Origin: Lentimicrobium sp.
GTDB lineage: Bacteria; Bacteroidota; Bacteroidia; Bacteroidales; Lentimicrobiaceae
Assembly: GCA_023957275.1 (NCBI GenBank)
Contig: JAMLHF010000010.1
Coordinates: 17,745 to 81,744 of the forward strand
Reading direction: 5' to 3'
DNA length: 64,000 nt
A program made the translations under genes and the position numbers. The notes beneath the pieces were generated by a model that was not told the DNA's origin, ran no database searches, and worked only from the letters and a program-made list of their open reading frames with translations. Below are positions 54,880 through 63,386 of the stretch, in pieces. Within the stretch, counting starts at the first letter, position 1, and the number at the start of each line of letters is the position of its first letter.

Positions 54880-55915
54880 ACACTTACATAAATACTTTGA
54901 CCGGTTCCAAATTGTTGACATCAACCTGAAAATCAACAGGGAGGATTATTTTGTGCTCCTCGGAGCCTCCGGAGCAGGGAAATCGGTCTTACTGGAGCTG
55001 ATAGCCGGCATTACCCGGCCTGACAAAGGCAGTGTTTTTATGAACGGAAATGAAATCACTTTTTTACCGGTGGAAAAGCGCAAAACAGGACTGATTTTTC
55101 AGACGCCGGCGATTTTTCCACATCTTACGGTGAAAGAAAATATAGCCTACCCCCTGTTTGCAGCAGCCCGACAGATGGTCGATTCCAGGGTCAGATCCCT
55201 GGCCGGCCAGACCGGCATTTCACATCTGCTGAATGAAAAACCGGCCAAACTCTCCGGAGGTGAGCTGCAGCGGCTTGCGCTGGCCCGTACACTTGCATCG
55301 GATCCATTGATGCTGCTGCTGGATGAACCCCTCTCTGCAGTTGACACACCCATGAAATCCTCACTCAGGGGACTGCTGCGCGAACTGAACCGCGAAGGAA
55401 TGCCGGTGCTGCATGTAACGCATGACTTTGAGGAAGCGCTTGCCCTGGCCAATAAAATGGCAGTTATTGAGAACGGCCGCATCATACAAACCGGAACTCC
55501 ATCGGAGATCATCAATCAGCCAAAAAGCGGTTTTGCAGCCGGATTTACAGGAGAACACAACTTTTTCAAAGCTGAAATCAGGGGGCTTTCCGCAACTGTG
55601 AAAGCGGGTAGTAGCAAAAAGGAACAATTCATCATTCACCTCAGTGAGCATTACGACGAAGGCACTGCCAACATCCTGATCCGCAGCAATCACGTGATTG
55701 TTGCAAAAGACAGGGCCGAAATGAGTACCACAAACAACTTCTTGGGAACAATCACCGCAATCAGCCCTTTAAGGGAAGGATTTGAAATATGCATTGAAAA
55801 CGGATACCGGTTTTATGCCCGGATCACAAGGGACTCTCTCGGAAAACTGAATCTGGCACCCGGGCAGGAAGTATGGGCTTGCTTCAAAGCATCGGCGGTG
55901 GAAGTAATCCGTTAA
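54866..55915 (+). CDS. wtpC: Tungstate/molybdate ABC transporter ATP-binding protein
   Basis: 349 residues. Walker A GASGAGKSV (about 33-41), Q-loop LIFQTPAIFPHLTV, signature LSGGELQRLALARTLAS, Walker B LLLLDEPLSAVD and H-loop HVTHDFEEA. The C-terminal part from about 235 (GEHNFFKAEI ... ICIENGYRFYARIT ... VWACFKASAVEVI) is a MOP/TOBE regulatory domain as in ModC/WtpC. Reads on from wtpB and would energise uptake with WtpA. The specificity for tungstate over molybdate is inferred from WtpA type and the AOR gene. Confidence 0.87.
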   Translation: MLEIKHLHKYFDRFQIVDINLKINREDYFVLLGASGAGKSVLLELIAGITRPDKGSVFMNGNEITFLPVEKRKTGLIFQTPAIFPHLTVKENIAYPLFAAARQMVDSRVRSLAGQTGISHLLNEKPAKLSGGELQRLALARTLASDPLMLLLDEPLSAVDTPMKSSLRGLLRELNREGMPVLHVTHDFEEALALANKMAVIENGRIIQTGTPSEIINQPKSGFAAGFTGEHNFFKAEIRGLSATVKAGSSKKEQFIIHLSEHYDEGTANILIRSNHVIVAKDRAEMSTTNNFLGTITAISPLREGFEICIENGYRFYARITRDSLGKLNLAPGQEVWACFKASAVEVIR

Positions 55916-55967
55916 TTATGCTGCTATTTTATTCTTCTCCTGATCTGAAAACAACCCCGACCTTATC

Positions 55968-56528
55968 ATGATCTCATTGCCTAACCTGATCATTATCGGA
56001 GGATCGTCGCGAAATGTAGGAAAAACATCCATATGCCTTGACCTGATTTCAAGGTATGCGTCAAAACTGGACATTACCGGCCTGAAAATTTCCGCCATTA
56101 AGCCGGAAGAGAAAATTTACCACGGAACCCATGGGCATGTGTTTAAGGGCAGAAATTTCAGGATCTATGAAGAGCCGAAACCTGATGACCATAAAGATAC
56201 GGCCAGAATGCTGAAAGCCGGTGCAAAAAGAGCCGTTTACATCGAAGCAGCCGACGAGCACCTGGCAGAAGCATTTGCCGGATTCAGGAATTTATACGGA
56301 ACAACCGGTCCGATTATCAGTGAATCAAGAAGCTTGAGAAAACTGGCAATTCCCTCACTCTTCATCCTGATAAAGCATTTTGAGGCGGCCCTGATAAAAC
56401 AGGATTTTTATAAATACGAAGCCCTTGCAGACCTAACTGTAAACATCAAACCCGGCTGCAACACCTCTGCTTCCGTTGCTTCACGGATATTCTGGGATCA
56501 GGATCATTGGGCGCTTTCAGCGGACTAA
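55968..56528 (+). CDS. P-loop protein related to MobB/BioD, possibly for pterin cofactor metabolism
   Basis: 186 residues. The nucleotide-binding loop GGSSRNVGKTSICLDLI (about 11-27) has the G-x5-GKT spacing seen in BioD/CobB/MobB-type P-loops. ISAIKPEEKIYHGTHGHV resembles the KxxH region following the P-loop in MobB, and GTTGPIISESRSLRKL the later ExxR element. It is separated from wtpC by 52 bases on the same strand and ends 11 bases from a convergent gene. A role in molybdenum or tungsten cofactor maturation fits the location but is not proven by sequence. Confidence 0.45.
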   Translation: MISLPNLIIIGGSSRNVGKTSICLDLISRYASKLDITGLKISAIKPEEKIYHGTHGHVFKGRNFRIYEEPKPDDHKDTARMLKAGAKRAVYIEAADEHLAEAFAGFRNLYGTTGPIISESRSLRKLAIPSLFILIKHFEAALIKQDFYKYEALADLTVNIKPGCNTSASVASRIFWDQDHWALSAD

Positions 56529-56538
56529 AACCTTAGGC

Positions 56539-59190
56539 TCAGTAATAAATTACTTCCACTCCCGGTCTGGAGGACCTGAACTGATCGGCCCGTTTTGCGG
56601 AAACCCGCGTATTGTATATTTTAAGCGTTTTAAGGTTTGTCAGGTCTTCGAGTGGCTTAAGGTTGCTTACCCTGGTATTGAAGCAACTCAGATAAACAAG
56701 CTGGCGGGCAGATGACAAAGCATTTAATCTTGATATCTGCGTCCCTGAAATATCGAGAATTTCAAGCTCCGTAAGGAACTCCAGCGGGTCAATTTTACTC
56801 AGGGGGGTATTGGAACAGTTCAGTTTTTTCAGTGCCCGGTGGGTGGTGAGTGGACTAAGGTCTGACAGCGGAGTGTCGGAGCAATCCAGTTCCTGAAGCC
56901 GCGTAATAAGACCCAGTGGCAGGAGATCAGAGACCTGAACGCCACTCATATTAAGGACTTCAAGTCTTTTTAACATGGTAACCGGCATCAGGCTTACGAT
57001 TTCCCTGTTTCGGGAGATATCCAGATTCCGGATAGATGCAATCCTGTGCAGCTGATCGCGATCAGGCTCAGTTCCAAGCGGCTCGTATCCTGCAAAAACA
57101 CTTTTCCAGACTTCATCCAGGGAAGCCCACCATTTCTGAAGTTCGGGCGTCTGGTAAACCACCAGCACACCGGGAATGCTGTCCGGGAGCTTCTCCGCAA
57201 TGCGGTCCAATCCCGGGACTCCGTCGCCATATACCATTTCAAGGCGGCTAAGCCCTGAAAGGATTTCAATATTTTGTAACTGCAGCTGATCGATTCCGAT
57301 CCTGCGGAGATTACTCAGGCCTTTCAGCGGGCTGAGATCAGCCACCTTTGTTCCTGAAATATTTAAATCCCTGAGCTTCTCAAGGCGGCTCAATGGACCG
57401 GCATCAATTACCAAAGTATTCGAAACATCAAGTACCTCAAGATCAAACAGATCTTTGAGCGCCATCAGATCGGTGATTCCGGTTGATGCTGCGTACAATT
57501 GATTGAGCGAACTTAGCTTGCGCAACGGATCAAGGGTTGTAACCCCCTGATTACCTGAAATATCTATCCGCTTCAGGAAGGAAATTTCATGCAACTGTTC
57601 CCTTTGTGGCGGTGAATCAAGCGGAAGCATGGCTGAAAAAATACTTTTCCAGACCTCAGGCATAGTCTGCCACCAGGCGGTAAGCTCCTCCGATTCATAA
57701 ATCACTTTTACATGAGGCCGCTGTTGCATGAATGCCTGAGCTGTGGCTTTGTTTACCAGGGTTTTATCGCAATAAACAACTTTTAATTCAGCCAGGTATT
57801 GCAGGGGGGTAAGCTGCGCAACGGGAGAACGATCGAGATAAACATACTCAAGTGACGGCATATCTGCAAGCGGAGCGATATCTCTGATATAGGTTTGTTC
57901 CAGCACGATCCGCTTGAGATTTTCCATGCCGGTCAGCGATGTGAGATCATTCAGCGGAGTACCCGATAAGTCAAGCACTTCGAGGCCCGAAAGCCCGGAG
58001 AGACTTTCAAGTGATTTTACAGGTAAATTATTGAGCCGCAATTCCTTAAGCTTGGACAATTCACGGATGGGCGAAATGTCGTCTACCGACAATCCGGTCA
58101 GAAATAAGTATTCCAGCATTTTAAAATTGGCAACCGGTTCAATATCGGCAATAAAAGTATTTGACAGGTCAAGATAACGAAGGCTGGTTGAATACTGAAG
58201 CGCATTGATCGAACTGATCAATGTTCCGGAGGCAATGAAAGTTTCAAGTTTTGAAAGGTTCCGGATTGGCTCTGGCTTGATCACCTTCGCTCCTGAGATG
58301 TTAAGATGTTTAAGAGCGTTAAGCGCACTTAACGGATCAAGATCAAAAATCCCCGGCACGCCGGAAATATCTATTTCCTCGGTACGCCATATTTTTCTGA
58401 TCTCATTGAGCACTCCGGCAGGTGACACAAAAAGGGTATCTCCCGTTTCTGTCGAATCGGCCTGATTGATATTACCAGTTGCCCTGACCATATAATCACG
58501 GCCGATGGCAATTATTTCATGCATAGGAATGTTCTCCCCTGCCAGTGTAGTGCCTGAAAAAAAGCTTCTCCAGCCGCTCCCCAGATTGTTCCACCAGGTA
58601 ATAAGCTCCTGTTCTTCACTTGACCTTGTGGTATAGATGCTTGCGATCTTAAGATCCCTGTTGGCATCATCCAGGTTAATTTCTATGAAACGAGTCTTGT
58701 TGTCATTGATCTTCCCGCCTTCCAGGGTAATCCCGTTAAGGTTACGGCTGGTCTTAATTTTGAAGTACAATTCGCCCTTTTCATTTGTCTCCTGCGTAAT
58801 TTCCTCAATCGTAAACCTGAAAGCCACTTCCCTGAAAAAGAAATCGATATCCTTCAGGTAAGCCTGAACATCTTTATTGGTAACGACATCGCGCTTTTCC
58901 ACCAGGTCATCTTCAATCTGCACCCTGGCATCACGGAAAAATTTCAAAAATGACTGGTTAATGATGATATCCTTCTCCTTATACTCAGCTTTGGCGCTTC
59001 CAAGGGTATTGAATGCATACTCCATGAAACTTACCAACTGGGTCGCCTGTTTCTGATAACCAGCAAGTTCTTCGGCTGACAAACCTGACACAGACGAACT
59101 ATCCGGCACTTTTTCATTCTGCTGCGCAAAGCCTGCAGTAGCCGGAATCAGCAGCAGAAATAAAACGCCAATCTGAAGCACCTTATTCAT
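56539..59190 (-). CDS. Exported leucine-rich-repeat protein with three WW-type modules
   Basis: 883 residues from the ATG at 59190 (MNKVLQIGVLFLLLIP), overlapping the upstream gene by 8 bases. Signal peptide; an N-terminal domain of about 160 residues (VSFMEYAFNTLGSAKAEYKE ...); then blocks of short LRRs of the type LxxLxxLxLSxTxIxDIxPL. Three longer modules interrupt or start the LRR blocks, each with a double Trp (near 199, 506 and 687), xxxWKSxFxG and a DISGN/DISRN step: ITWWNNLGSGWRSFF, TAWWQTMPEVWKSIF, QKWWASLDEVWKSVF. No T9SS domain or anchor is visible, so it may be periplasmic. Function unknown. Confidence 0.7.
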   Translation of the reverse strand: MNKVLQIGVLFLLLIPATAGFAQQNEKVPDSSSVSGLSAEELAGYQKQATQLVSFMEYAFNTLGSAKAEYKEKDIIINQSFLKFFRDARVQIEDDLVEKRDVVTNKDVQAYLKDIDFFFREVAFRFTIEEITQETNEKGELYFKIKTSRNLNGITLEGGKINDNKTRFIEINLDDANRDLKIASIYTTRSSEEQELITWWNNLGSGWRSFFSGTTLAGENIPMHEIIAIGRDYMVRATGNINQADSTETGDTLFVSPAGVLNEIRKIWRTEEIDISGVPGIFDLDPLSALNALKHLNISGAKVIKPEPIRNLSKLETFIASGTLISSINALQYSTSLRYLDLSNTFIADIEPVANFKMLEYLFLTGLSVDDISPIRELSKLKELRLNNLPVKSLESLSGLSGLEVLDLSGTPLNDLTSLTGMENLKRIVLEQTYIRDIAPLADMPSLEYVYLDRSPVAQLTPLQYLAELKVVYCDKTLVNKATAQAFMQQRPHVKVIYESEELTAWWQTMPEVWKSIFSAMLPLDSPPQREQLHEISFLKRIDISGNQGVTTLDPLRKLSSLNQLYAASTGITDLMALKDLFDLEVLDVSNTLVIDAGPLSRLEKLRDLNISGTKVADLSPLKGLSNLRRIGIDQLQLQNIEILSGLSRLEMVYGDGVPGLDRIAEKLPDSIPGVLVVYQTPELQKWWASLDEVWKSVFAGYEPLGTEPDRDQLHRIASIRNLDISRNREIVSLMPVTMLKRLEVLNMSGVQVSDLLPLGLITRLQELDCSDTPLSDLSPLTTHRALKKLNCSNTPLSKIDPLEFLTELEILDISGTQISRLNALSSARQLVYLSCFNTRVSNLKPLEDLTNLKTLKIYNTRVSAKRADQFRSSRPGVEVIYY

Positions 59191-60010
59191 GATAAATGTA
59201 TTTGAGTAAGACATTTTTCTGCTCTTCATTTATCTTCATTAACCCTGAAATCAGCCAACCGGAATTACCGCCCGGCCTGTTAAAATCAGAAAGCTCAAAA
59301 TACCATCCCGGAACCTGAAAAAAATGGAATTTAACCCTGTTTACGGTTTTAAAAATCAGGCTGCCTTTCTTGAATTCATACAAAAACAATGTCAGGTAAT
59401 CCGGCAGGTAATCTTTTTCAGTATAAAGCTCTACATAATCCTTTTCTTTAAAGACCCTGACCAGATTCATGAAATCCAGCTCATGACTAAGGGGGTGAAG
59501 GAAATGACTTCCGGTTTCCGTATTCATGCTGAACATCAGCTGGAAATGCCTGAAATACACATTGGATATAACCCATTTGTGTCCAAGGTTTTCCTTCTCA
59601 AGCTTCAGAAACAGGGTCAATTCCTCATCCTTGCCCTGGTAAAGGAACCTGGTGGTGACTTCAGCAAACCACTGCCCTTCGTGGAAGTTCAGAAAAGCCG
59701 GAGATTCCGGATTCAACACGTCACTGATAAATGCATCCTTAAGCGGATCGGTAATGGCGGAGTTCTGGTAATCGAAAAGCACGTTGAGGTATTTCTGACG
59801 AAGAGCGGGACTGCGATAATCTTTATCTCCGCTGTAATACCTGTCACCCCTTGAGCTCTCTTCGCCGTTGAACCGGCGGAAAAACTGGTTAACCTGTTTG
59901 GTTTGGGCGAAAAGCACACTTTCATCCCCAAGCAGCGAATTGAATGACTGAGCCTGCAACAATGCAGGGAATAACAAAACTGACAGGACAATGAAAAACG
60001 TCTTCCTCAT
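59183..60010 (-). CDS. Exported protein of unknown function (LRR operon)
   Basis: 275 residues with a signal peptide (MRKTFFIVLSVLLFPALLQAQ). No family recognised. The C-terminal half is rich in aromatic strands (VKFHFFQVPGWYFELSDFNRPGG), and the central part (FLYQGKDEELTLFLKLEKENLGHKWVISNVYF) has an NTF2/cystatin-like feel, as do its operon partners. It overlaps the LRR gene by 8 bases, so the two products are made together. Upstream gap of 120 bases. Confidence 0.6.
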   Translation of the reverse strand: MRKTFFIVLSVLLFPALLQAQSFNSLLGDESVLFAQTKQVNQFFRRFNGEESSRGDRYYSGDKDYRSPALRQKYLNVLFDYQNSAITDPLKDAFISDVLNPESPAFLNFHEGQWFAEVTTRFLYQGKDEELTLFLKLEKENLGHKWVISNVYFRHFQLMFSMNTETGSHFLHPLSHELDFMNLVRVFKEKDYVELYTEKDYLPDYLTLFLYEFKKGSLIFKTVNRVKFHFFQVPGWYFELSDFNRPGGNSGWLISGLMKINEEQKNVLLKYIYHE

Positions 60011-60130
60011 GCGACAGAGATTAATAGCGCCAAATATTCAATGCTTTACCAAACAACCGAATAAAGAATCCGGCCCGGGAATTGCATGATGGGCATCCCG
60101 AAGCCAGAAAAATTATCAGCTTTGCAATGA

Positions 60131-60706
60131 TCAGCCCGGTTTGGTTTCAGTTACCCTGATATCGCCCAGCAGCACATCCCAGAAACCGATGATACGTCCG
60201 GAAATCTGCGTGGTTTTTCTTTCAACGTAAACCGTCACATCTTTTTTGGTCACATCCACATACCTGAGCCCTTCTTTGGTAGTTCCTTCGAAGCGCTGAA
60301 AAATGGTTATTACGCCAACGTACCGGCCGTCCGGCTGTCTTTCAAGATCGCTGATGTACTGAATATTGTACCATGAAATGGTAACCTTATCGTAATTCAA
60401 GGCCATGAGCCGCTCAAGGTATTCCCTGATACCATAGTAATTAACCTCTTCGCGGTTGATGGAGGAAACACCCATCAGTGCACCGTCGGCAAAAAGCTCA
60501 AGGGTACGTTCAATCACCCGGTTAGCCTCCGACCATGGCGTGTCTTTATTCCCCACAATACTGATGTACTTGCTGAGATCCCTCACTTTTTCAAGCGCAA
60601 GCGAGTCGATGGCCTGTTTACGCGACGGGGAGATATCGTCCTGTGCTGCCAGGTTAGCGGAAAAAGCAATAATCAGGGCAGCTGCAATGCTTAATATTCT
60701 TGTCAT
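60131..60706 (-). CDS. Exported protein of unknown function, NTF2-like in appearance (LRR operon)
   Basis: 191 residues, signal peptide (MTRILSIAAALIIAFSANLAAQ). The mature part includes VIERTLELFADGALMGVSSINREEVNYYGIREYLERLMAL and a run of beta strands (VTISWYNIQYISDLERQPDGRYVGVITIFQRFEG). The ALxxFA-x-V-xxIxREE-xxYxxIRxYLE pattern recurs in the next gene, which suggests shared ancestry. Six bases after the upstream gene. Confidence 0.6.
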   Translation of the reverse strand: MTRILSIAAALIIAFSANLAAQDDISPSRKQAIDSLALEKVRDLSKYISIVGNKDTPWSEANRVIERTLELFADGALMGVSSINREEVNYYGIREYLERLMALNYDKVTISWYNIQYISDLERQPDGRYVGVITIFQRFEGTTKEGLRYVDVTKKDVTVYVERKTTQISGRIIGFWDVLLGDIRVTETKPG

Positions 60707-60712
60707 ATCCCT

Positions 60713-61402
60713 TTACTTTTTAATGAGTTCAAGTTCTGTAATTTTTCCATTTGAATCAATAACCGCATTCAGCACCTTGTTGGGCGATTTTTTCTGATCC
60801 TTGATAAACTCGAGGTACTTGCGAATGGTTGTAGGCCTGTCGTAATCCTTGATTTCGCCTTCACGGCTGATCAGAATAAGCACAGGGACATCTTCATTGG
60901 CAAATGCGGCGAGCGCTTCCCTGATTTTCATATTGGCAGACGCTACATCGCCGGCTCCGGCAACGGCATCCAGTGAATTGTTAATCTGGCGGTATTGTCC
61001 GCCTTCACGCAACTCCCGTTCCTTCGCTTCCTTTTCGCGCTGCAATCGTTCCTCCTCCTTTTTCCGTTCAAGGGCGGCCCTTTCGCGGCCAAGAATTTCT
61101 TCAGCCTGGCTGATCAGGTCATTGATTTCACTGTCATCAATACCCATACGCTTGACAGCCGCCAGTTTGAATTCCTTTTCTTCAAGGGTCATCCTGCCAT
61201 CGTCGTTGATAATTGCCAGCAGATCTGATTTGGCTTTTGCCTTTTTCTCTGCAAGCTCCTGTGCTGCCTTCTTTTTCGCTGCTTTCTTCTGACTGGTACA
61301 TGAACTGAAACCGGCCCCAAGGGATACCACCAGCATCATGATCAAAAACAGCCTGAAATTACCCGTTGTTCCGGTACGGAAGGGATTACTTTTTCTCATC
61401 AT
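60713..61402 (-). CDS. Lipoprotein with Lys/Glu-rich coiled coil (LRR operon, first gene)
   Basis: 229 residues; a second ATG immediately follows the first. Lipoprotein signal with FSSC (Cys about residue 35), then an Ala/Lys-rich helix, a short helical unit (INDDGRMTLEEKEFKLAAVKRMGI), a strongly charged coiled coil (ERKKEEERLQREKEAKEREL, about 110-135), and a C-terminal region with FANEDVPVLILISREGEIKDYDRPTTIRKYLEFIKD similar to the following protein. Membrane-anchored; role unknown. Upstream of it is a 441-base gap. Confidence 0.6.
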   Translation of the reverse strand: MMRKSNPFRTGTTGNFRLFLIMMLVVSLGAGFSSCTSQKKAAKKKAAQELAEKKAKAKSDLLAIINDDGRMTLEEKEFKLAAVKRMGIDDSEINDLISQAEEILGRERAALERKKEEERLQREKEAKERELREGGQYRQINNSLDAVAGAGDVASANMKIREALAAFANEDVPVLILISREGEIKDYDRPTTIRKYLEFIKDQKKSPNKVLNAVIDSNGKITELELIKK

Positions 61403-61843
61403 AAATCAGATATTTTGAATTAAAACTCACTTTTTAAACAAATATTATGCTCAAATTATTCTTCAACCCTGCGATTCAGAAAATTTTTCAATTTCTAAAC
61501 CACAACAAAAATAATTCTTTTTAAGACTTAATAACAATAAACGGCGGAATCAACCTGAAAAGCATGACTTGGGCTTATGAACAGTACTGCATATGAAGAT
61601 TTTACAACCCCGTGGATTTGATAAGAAGATTCCGGATAAAAAAATCCCTGCATCGGAAGGCAGGGATCAGAGGAATATTCCGGACTAAAGCAGGCCACCC
61701 AATCCGGAGTAAAGCAAGCCCGTTAATCCGGGTTATATTGTCAATCCCATTTTTCTTATGACTTACAATTATACCAATGATTTTGTTTTTAGTCAGCGAC
61801 TGCGTTTAAGACTTATTTGTAATGTGTTGTAAATTATTATATT
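61403..61843. other. Gap between the LRR operon and the IS region
   Basis: 441 bases without an ORF. It must hold the LRR operon's promoter (minus strand), but no TAnnTTTG was found. Includes the minus-strand terminator hairpin at 61638-61667. Base composition becomes clearly more AT-rich to the right, toward the IS. Confidence 0.4.
61638..61667 (-). terminator. Terminator hairpin for minus-strand transcription
   Basis: ATCCCTGC (61644-61651) pairs with GCAGGGAT (61660-61667) over eight bases. Seven A on its left (61638-61644) give a T tract on the minus strand, so it would stop transcripts coming from the IS side. Confidence 0.65.
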
Positions 61844-62326
61844 TCAATCATTTGCAACCTTGAAATTTAATAAATAATCCAATAATTTTGAATGAATCAG
61901 ACTTAAATTACATCCTTTGCTTTCAATTAATTGTCCATTTGTTTTAATCACGAAATTACTCGTTTCTCCGTCAATCGGGCATCCTCTCTCAAATGGTAAA
62001 TAAATTGAATAATAATCGGCTAGTTTTTGCTTTAAAATCAATATTTCTGAATCATTAAGCTGTTCCTTGATTATATTGTGCTTTCTCTTGAATCGTCTTG
62101 ATTTCAGAGGTAAGTAAGTAATCTTATTGTAAAAGTTTCCTTGGCTATCAATCCGAATCAATCTGTTATCAGACCACGGTGTCAGATATTCAAGCTCAAT
62201 GTACTCAAAATCAAAAATCTTATTTGAGAATAATTTTAAATCCTTATAATCAAGCTGAAAATTACTTGGCGAAATAAGAGTCAATGTACTATCAGTCTGC
62301 TTTGAAATATTATATTTTTTGCTCAT
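61844..62326 (-). CDS. Protein of unknown function whose start lies in the IS end
   Basis: 160 residues; no family recognised. It is AT-rich with many Lys, Asn and Ile, unlike the LRR operon. FVIKTNGQLIESKGCNLSLIH and the Cys-Pro in FERGCPIDGE stand out. The ATG and next three codons (MSKK) are wholly inside the 16-bp inverted repeat of the IS (62315-62330), and the ATG overlaps the transposase stop (ATGA). Either this ORF is a passenger of the element, or an older gene lost its 5' end to the insertion and now starts from the IS terminus. I favour a truncated gene. Confidence 0.45.
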   Translation of the reverse strand: MSKKYNISKQTDSTLTLISPSNFQLDYKDLKLFSNKIFDFEYIELEYLTPWSDNRLIRIDSQGNFYNKITYLPLKSRRFKRKHNIIKEQLNDSEILILKQKLADYYSIYLPFERGCPIDGETSNFVIKTNGQLIESKGCNLSLIHSKLLDYLLNFKVAND

Positions 62327-63311
62327 CCGTTATTATACCAGTAATTATTTGACACAGCAATTGCAAGCCTATCGAAAAGTTTCTCACCAAAGTACCTTCG
62401 ATTCAATTTGTAACAAAATTCATCCAGGTAAAGTTGCAAATACTTTCCTTTAATTTTGTGGTAAATGCCTAGTAATGTTCTTTTTGCATTACTAATTGCA
62501 ATATGAACCCAAGGCAAGGTTCTGACAGTAGTTTGTTTTGAAGATTTCTCGGTAATATGAACCTCAACAAAGTTTGATATGTCCACATAGCTGGTGCTCT
62601 TGTCACTGAAAACAATGGTTTTTTCATTGATACTGTCCTCAATCACCTGGTTAATCTCATCTTTCTGATATGATTCTAATACTCTCATCTTGAAATACCT
62701 ACAGTGATTGGATATTTTGCCGGTTCGAACATCTTCCAATGGAGTTGATTCAGCCATCACAGCAACGTTGACCTGCCTTTCGCTTCCCCTTCCTCGTTTA
62801 AGAGATGTTCGGGATTCATTATCAATTTCTGTTTCAAAGCATCCTTCATCAAATTCAACCATATCGGTTAACTTATACAAAGCGTCCCGGTTCCCCATTG
62901 CCTTCCGGATTTTATGCATCATAAACCAGATAGGTTCGTAACGTTTATGTCCCAGTTGCCTTTGTAGCTCAGTTGCAGATATGCCTTTCTTTGAAAAGCT
63001 CATAAATGCCATAGCCAGATACCACATCCTGAATGGTAGTTTGGCATTTTCCATCATACTTCCACTTCGAAGCGTTGTCCGAAACCGACATTCTGAACAT
63101 TGCCATTGCCACTTTCCTTGTAACCAATAATGTTTGGTGCATCCACAGCTTTTACAGATAATTCCTTGCTGTTCCCGAATGCCCTTGAAATGCATCCTGC
63201 AGCTATGCTCATCGGGAAATTCTTCAATAAATTTGATTAGATTCACGTCAAAATTTTTTCGTCAATATAATCATTATTTGAATTGTGGTACATTTACGGA
63301 TGAGCAAAAAA
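62315..63311 (-). mobile_element. IS1595-type insertion sequence with 16-bp perfect terminal inverted repeats
   Basis: TTTTTTGCTCATCCGT at 62315-62330 is the exact reverse complement of 63296-63311. Similarity continues imperfectly inward (both arms have TACCA about eight bases further). The interval, 997 bp, contains one transposase and matches the roughly 1-kb size of IS1595-group elements. No 8-bp target duplication is apparent next to these ends (ATATTATA on the left, GTTTTTAT on the right), so ends may be old, rearranged or slightly misplaced. No second copy is in the window. Confidence 0.75.
62323..63246 (-). CDS. IS1595-family transposase
   Basis: 307 residues with a GTG start. An N-terminal zinc ribbon (CKSCGC ... 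WQCSECRFRTTLRSGSMM), then the IS1595/ISXO2-like DDE domain with VEFDEGCFE (first Asp), VFSDKSTSYVD (second Asp) and VHIAISNAKRTLLGIYHKIKGKYLQLYLDEFCYKLNRR (terminal block with Asn and the catalytic Glu). It is full length and uninterrupted, so the element may still be active. Its stop codon lies inside the left inverted repeat. Confidence 0.88.
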   Translation of the reverse strand: MNLIKFIEEFPDEHSCRMHFKGIREQQGIICKSCGCTKHYWLQGKWQWQCSECRFRTTLRSGSMMENAKLPFRMWYLAMAFMSFSKKGISATELQRQLGHKRYEPIWFMMHKIRKAMGNRDALYKLTDMVEFDEGCFETEIDNESRTSLKRGRGSERQVNVAVMAESTPLEDVRTGKISNHCRYFKMRVLESYQKDEINQVIEDSINEKTIVFSDKSTSYVDISNFVEVHITEKSSKQTTVRTLPWVHIAISNAKRTLLGIYHKIKGKYLQLYLDEFCYKLNRRYFGEKLFDRLAIAVSNNYWYNNG

Positions 63312-63386
63312 GTTTTTATTTATTAGTATATTCGTGAACAAAATTTCATCATCCAAAGAGTTCTTCGTGAAAGTCTTGATAATTTC

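Noticed and set aside
59324-59854. 176-codon plus-strand frame
   Set aside because: Antisense to the exported-protein gene at 59183-60010, which has a signal peptide and overlaps the LRR gene as an operon member.
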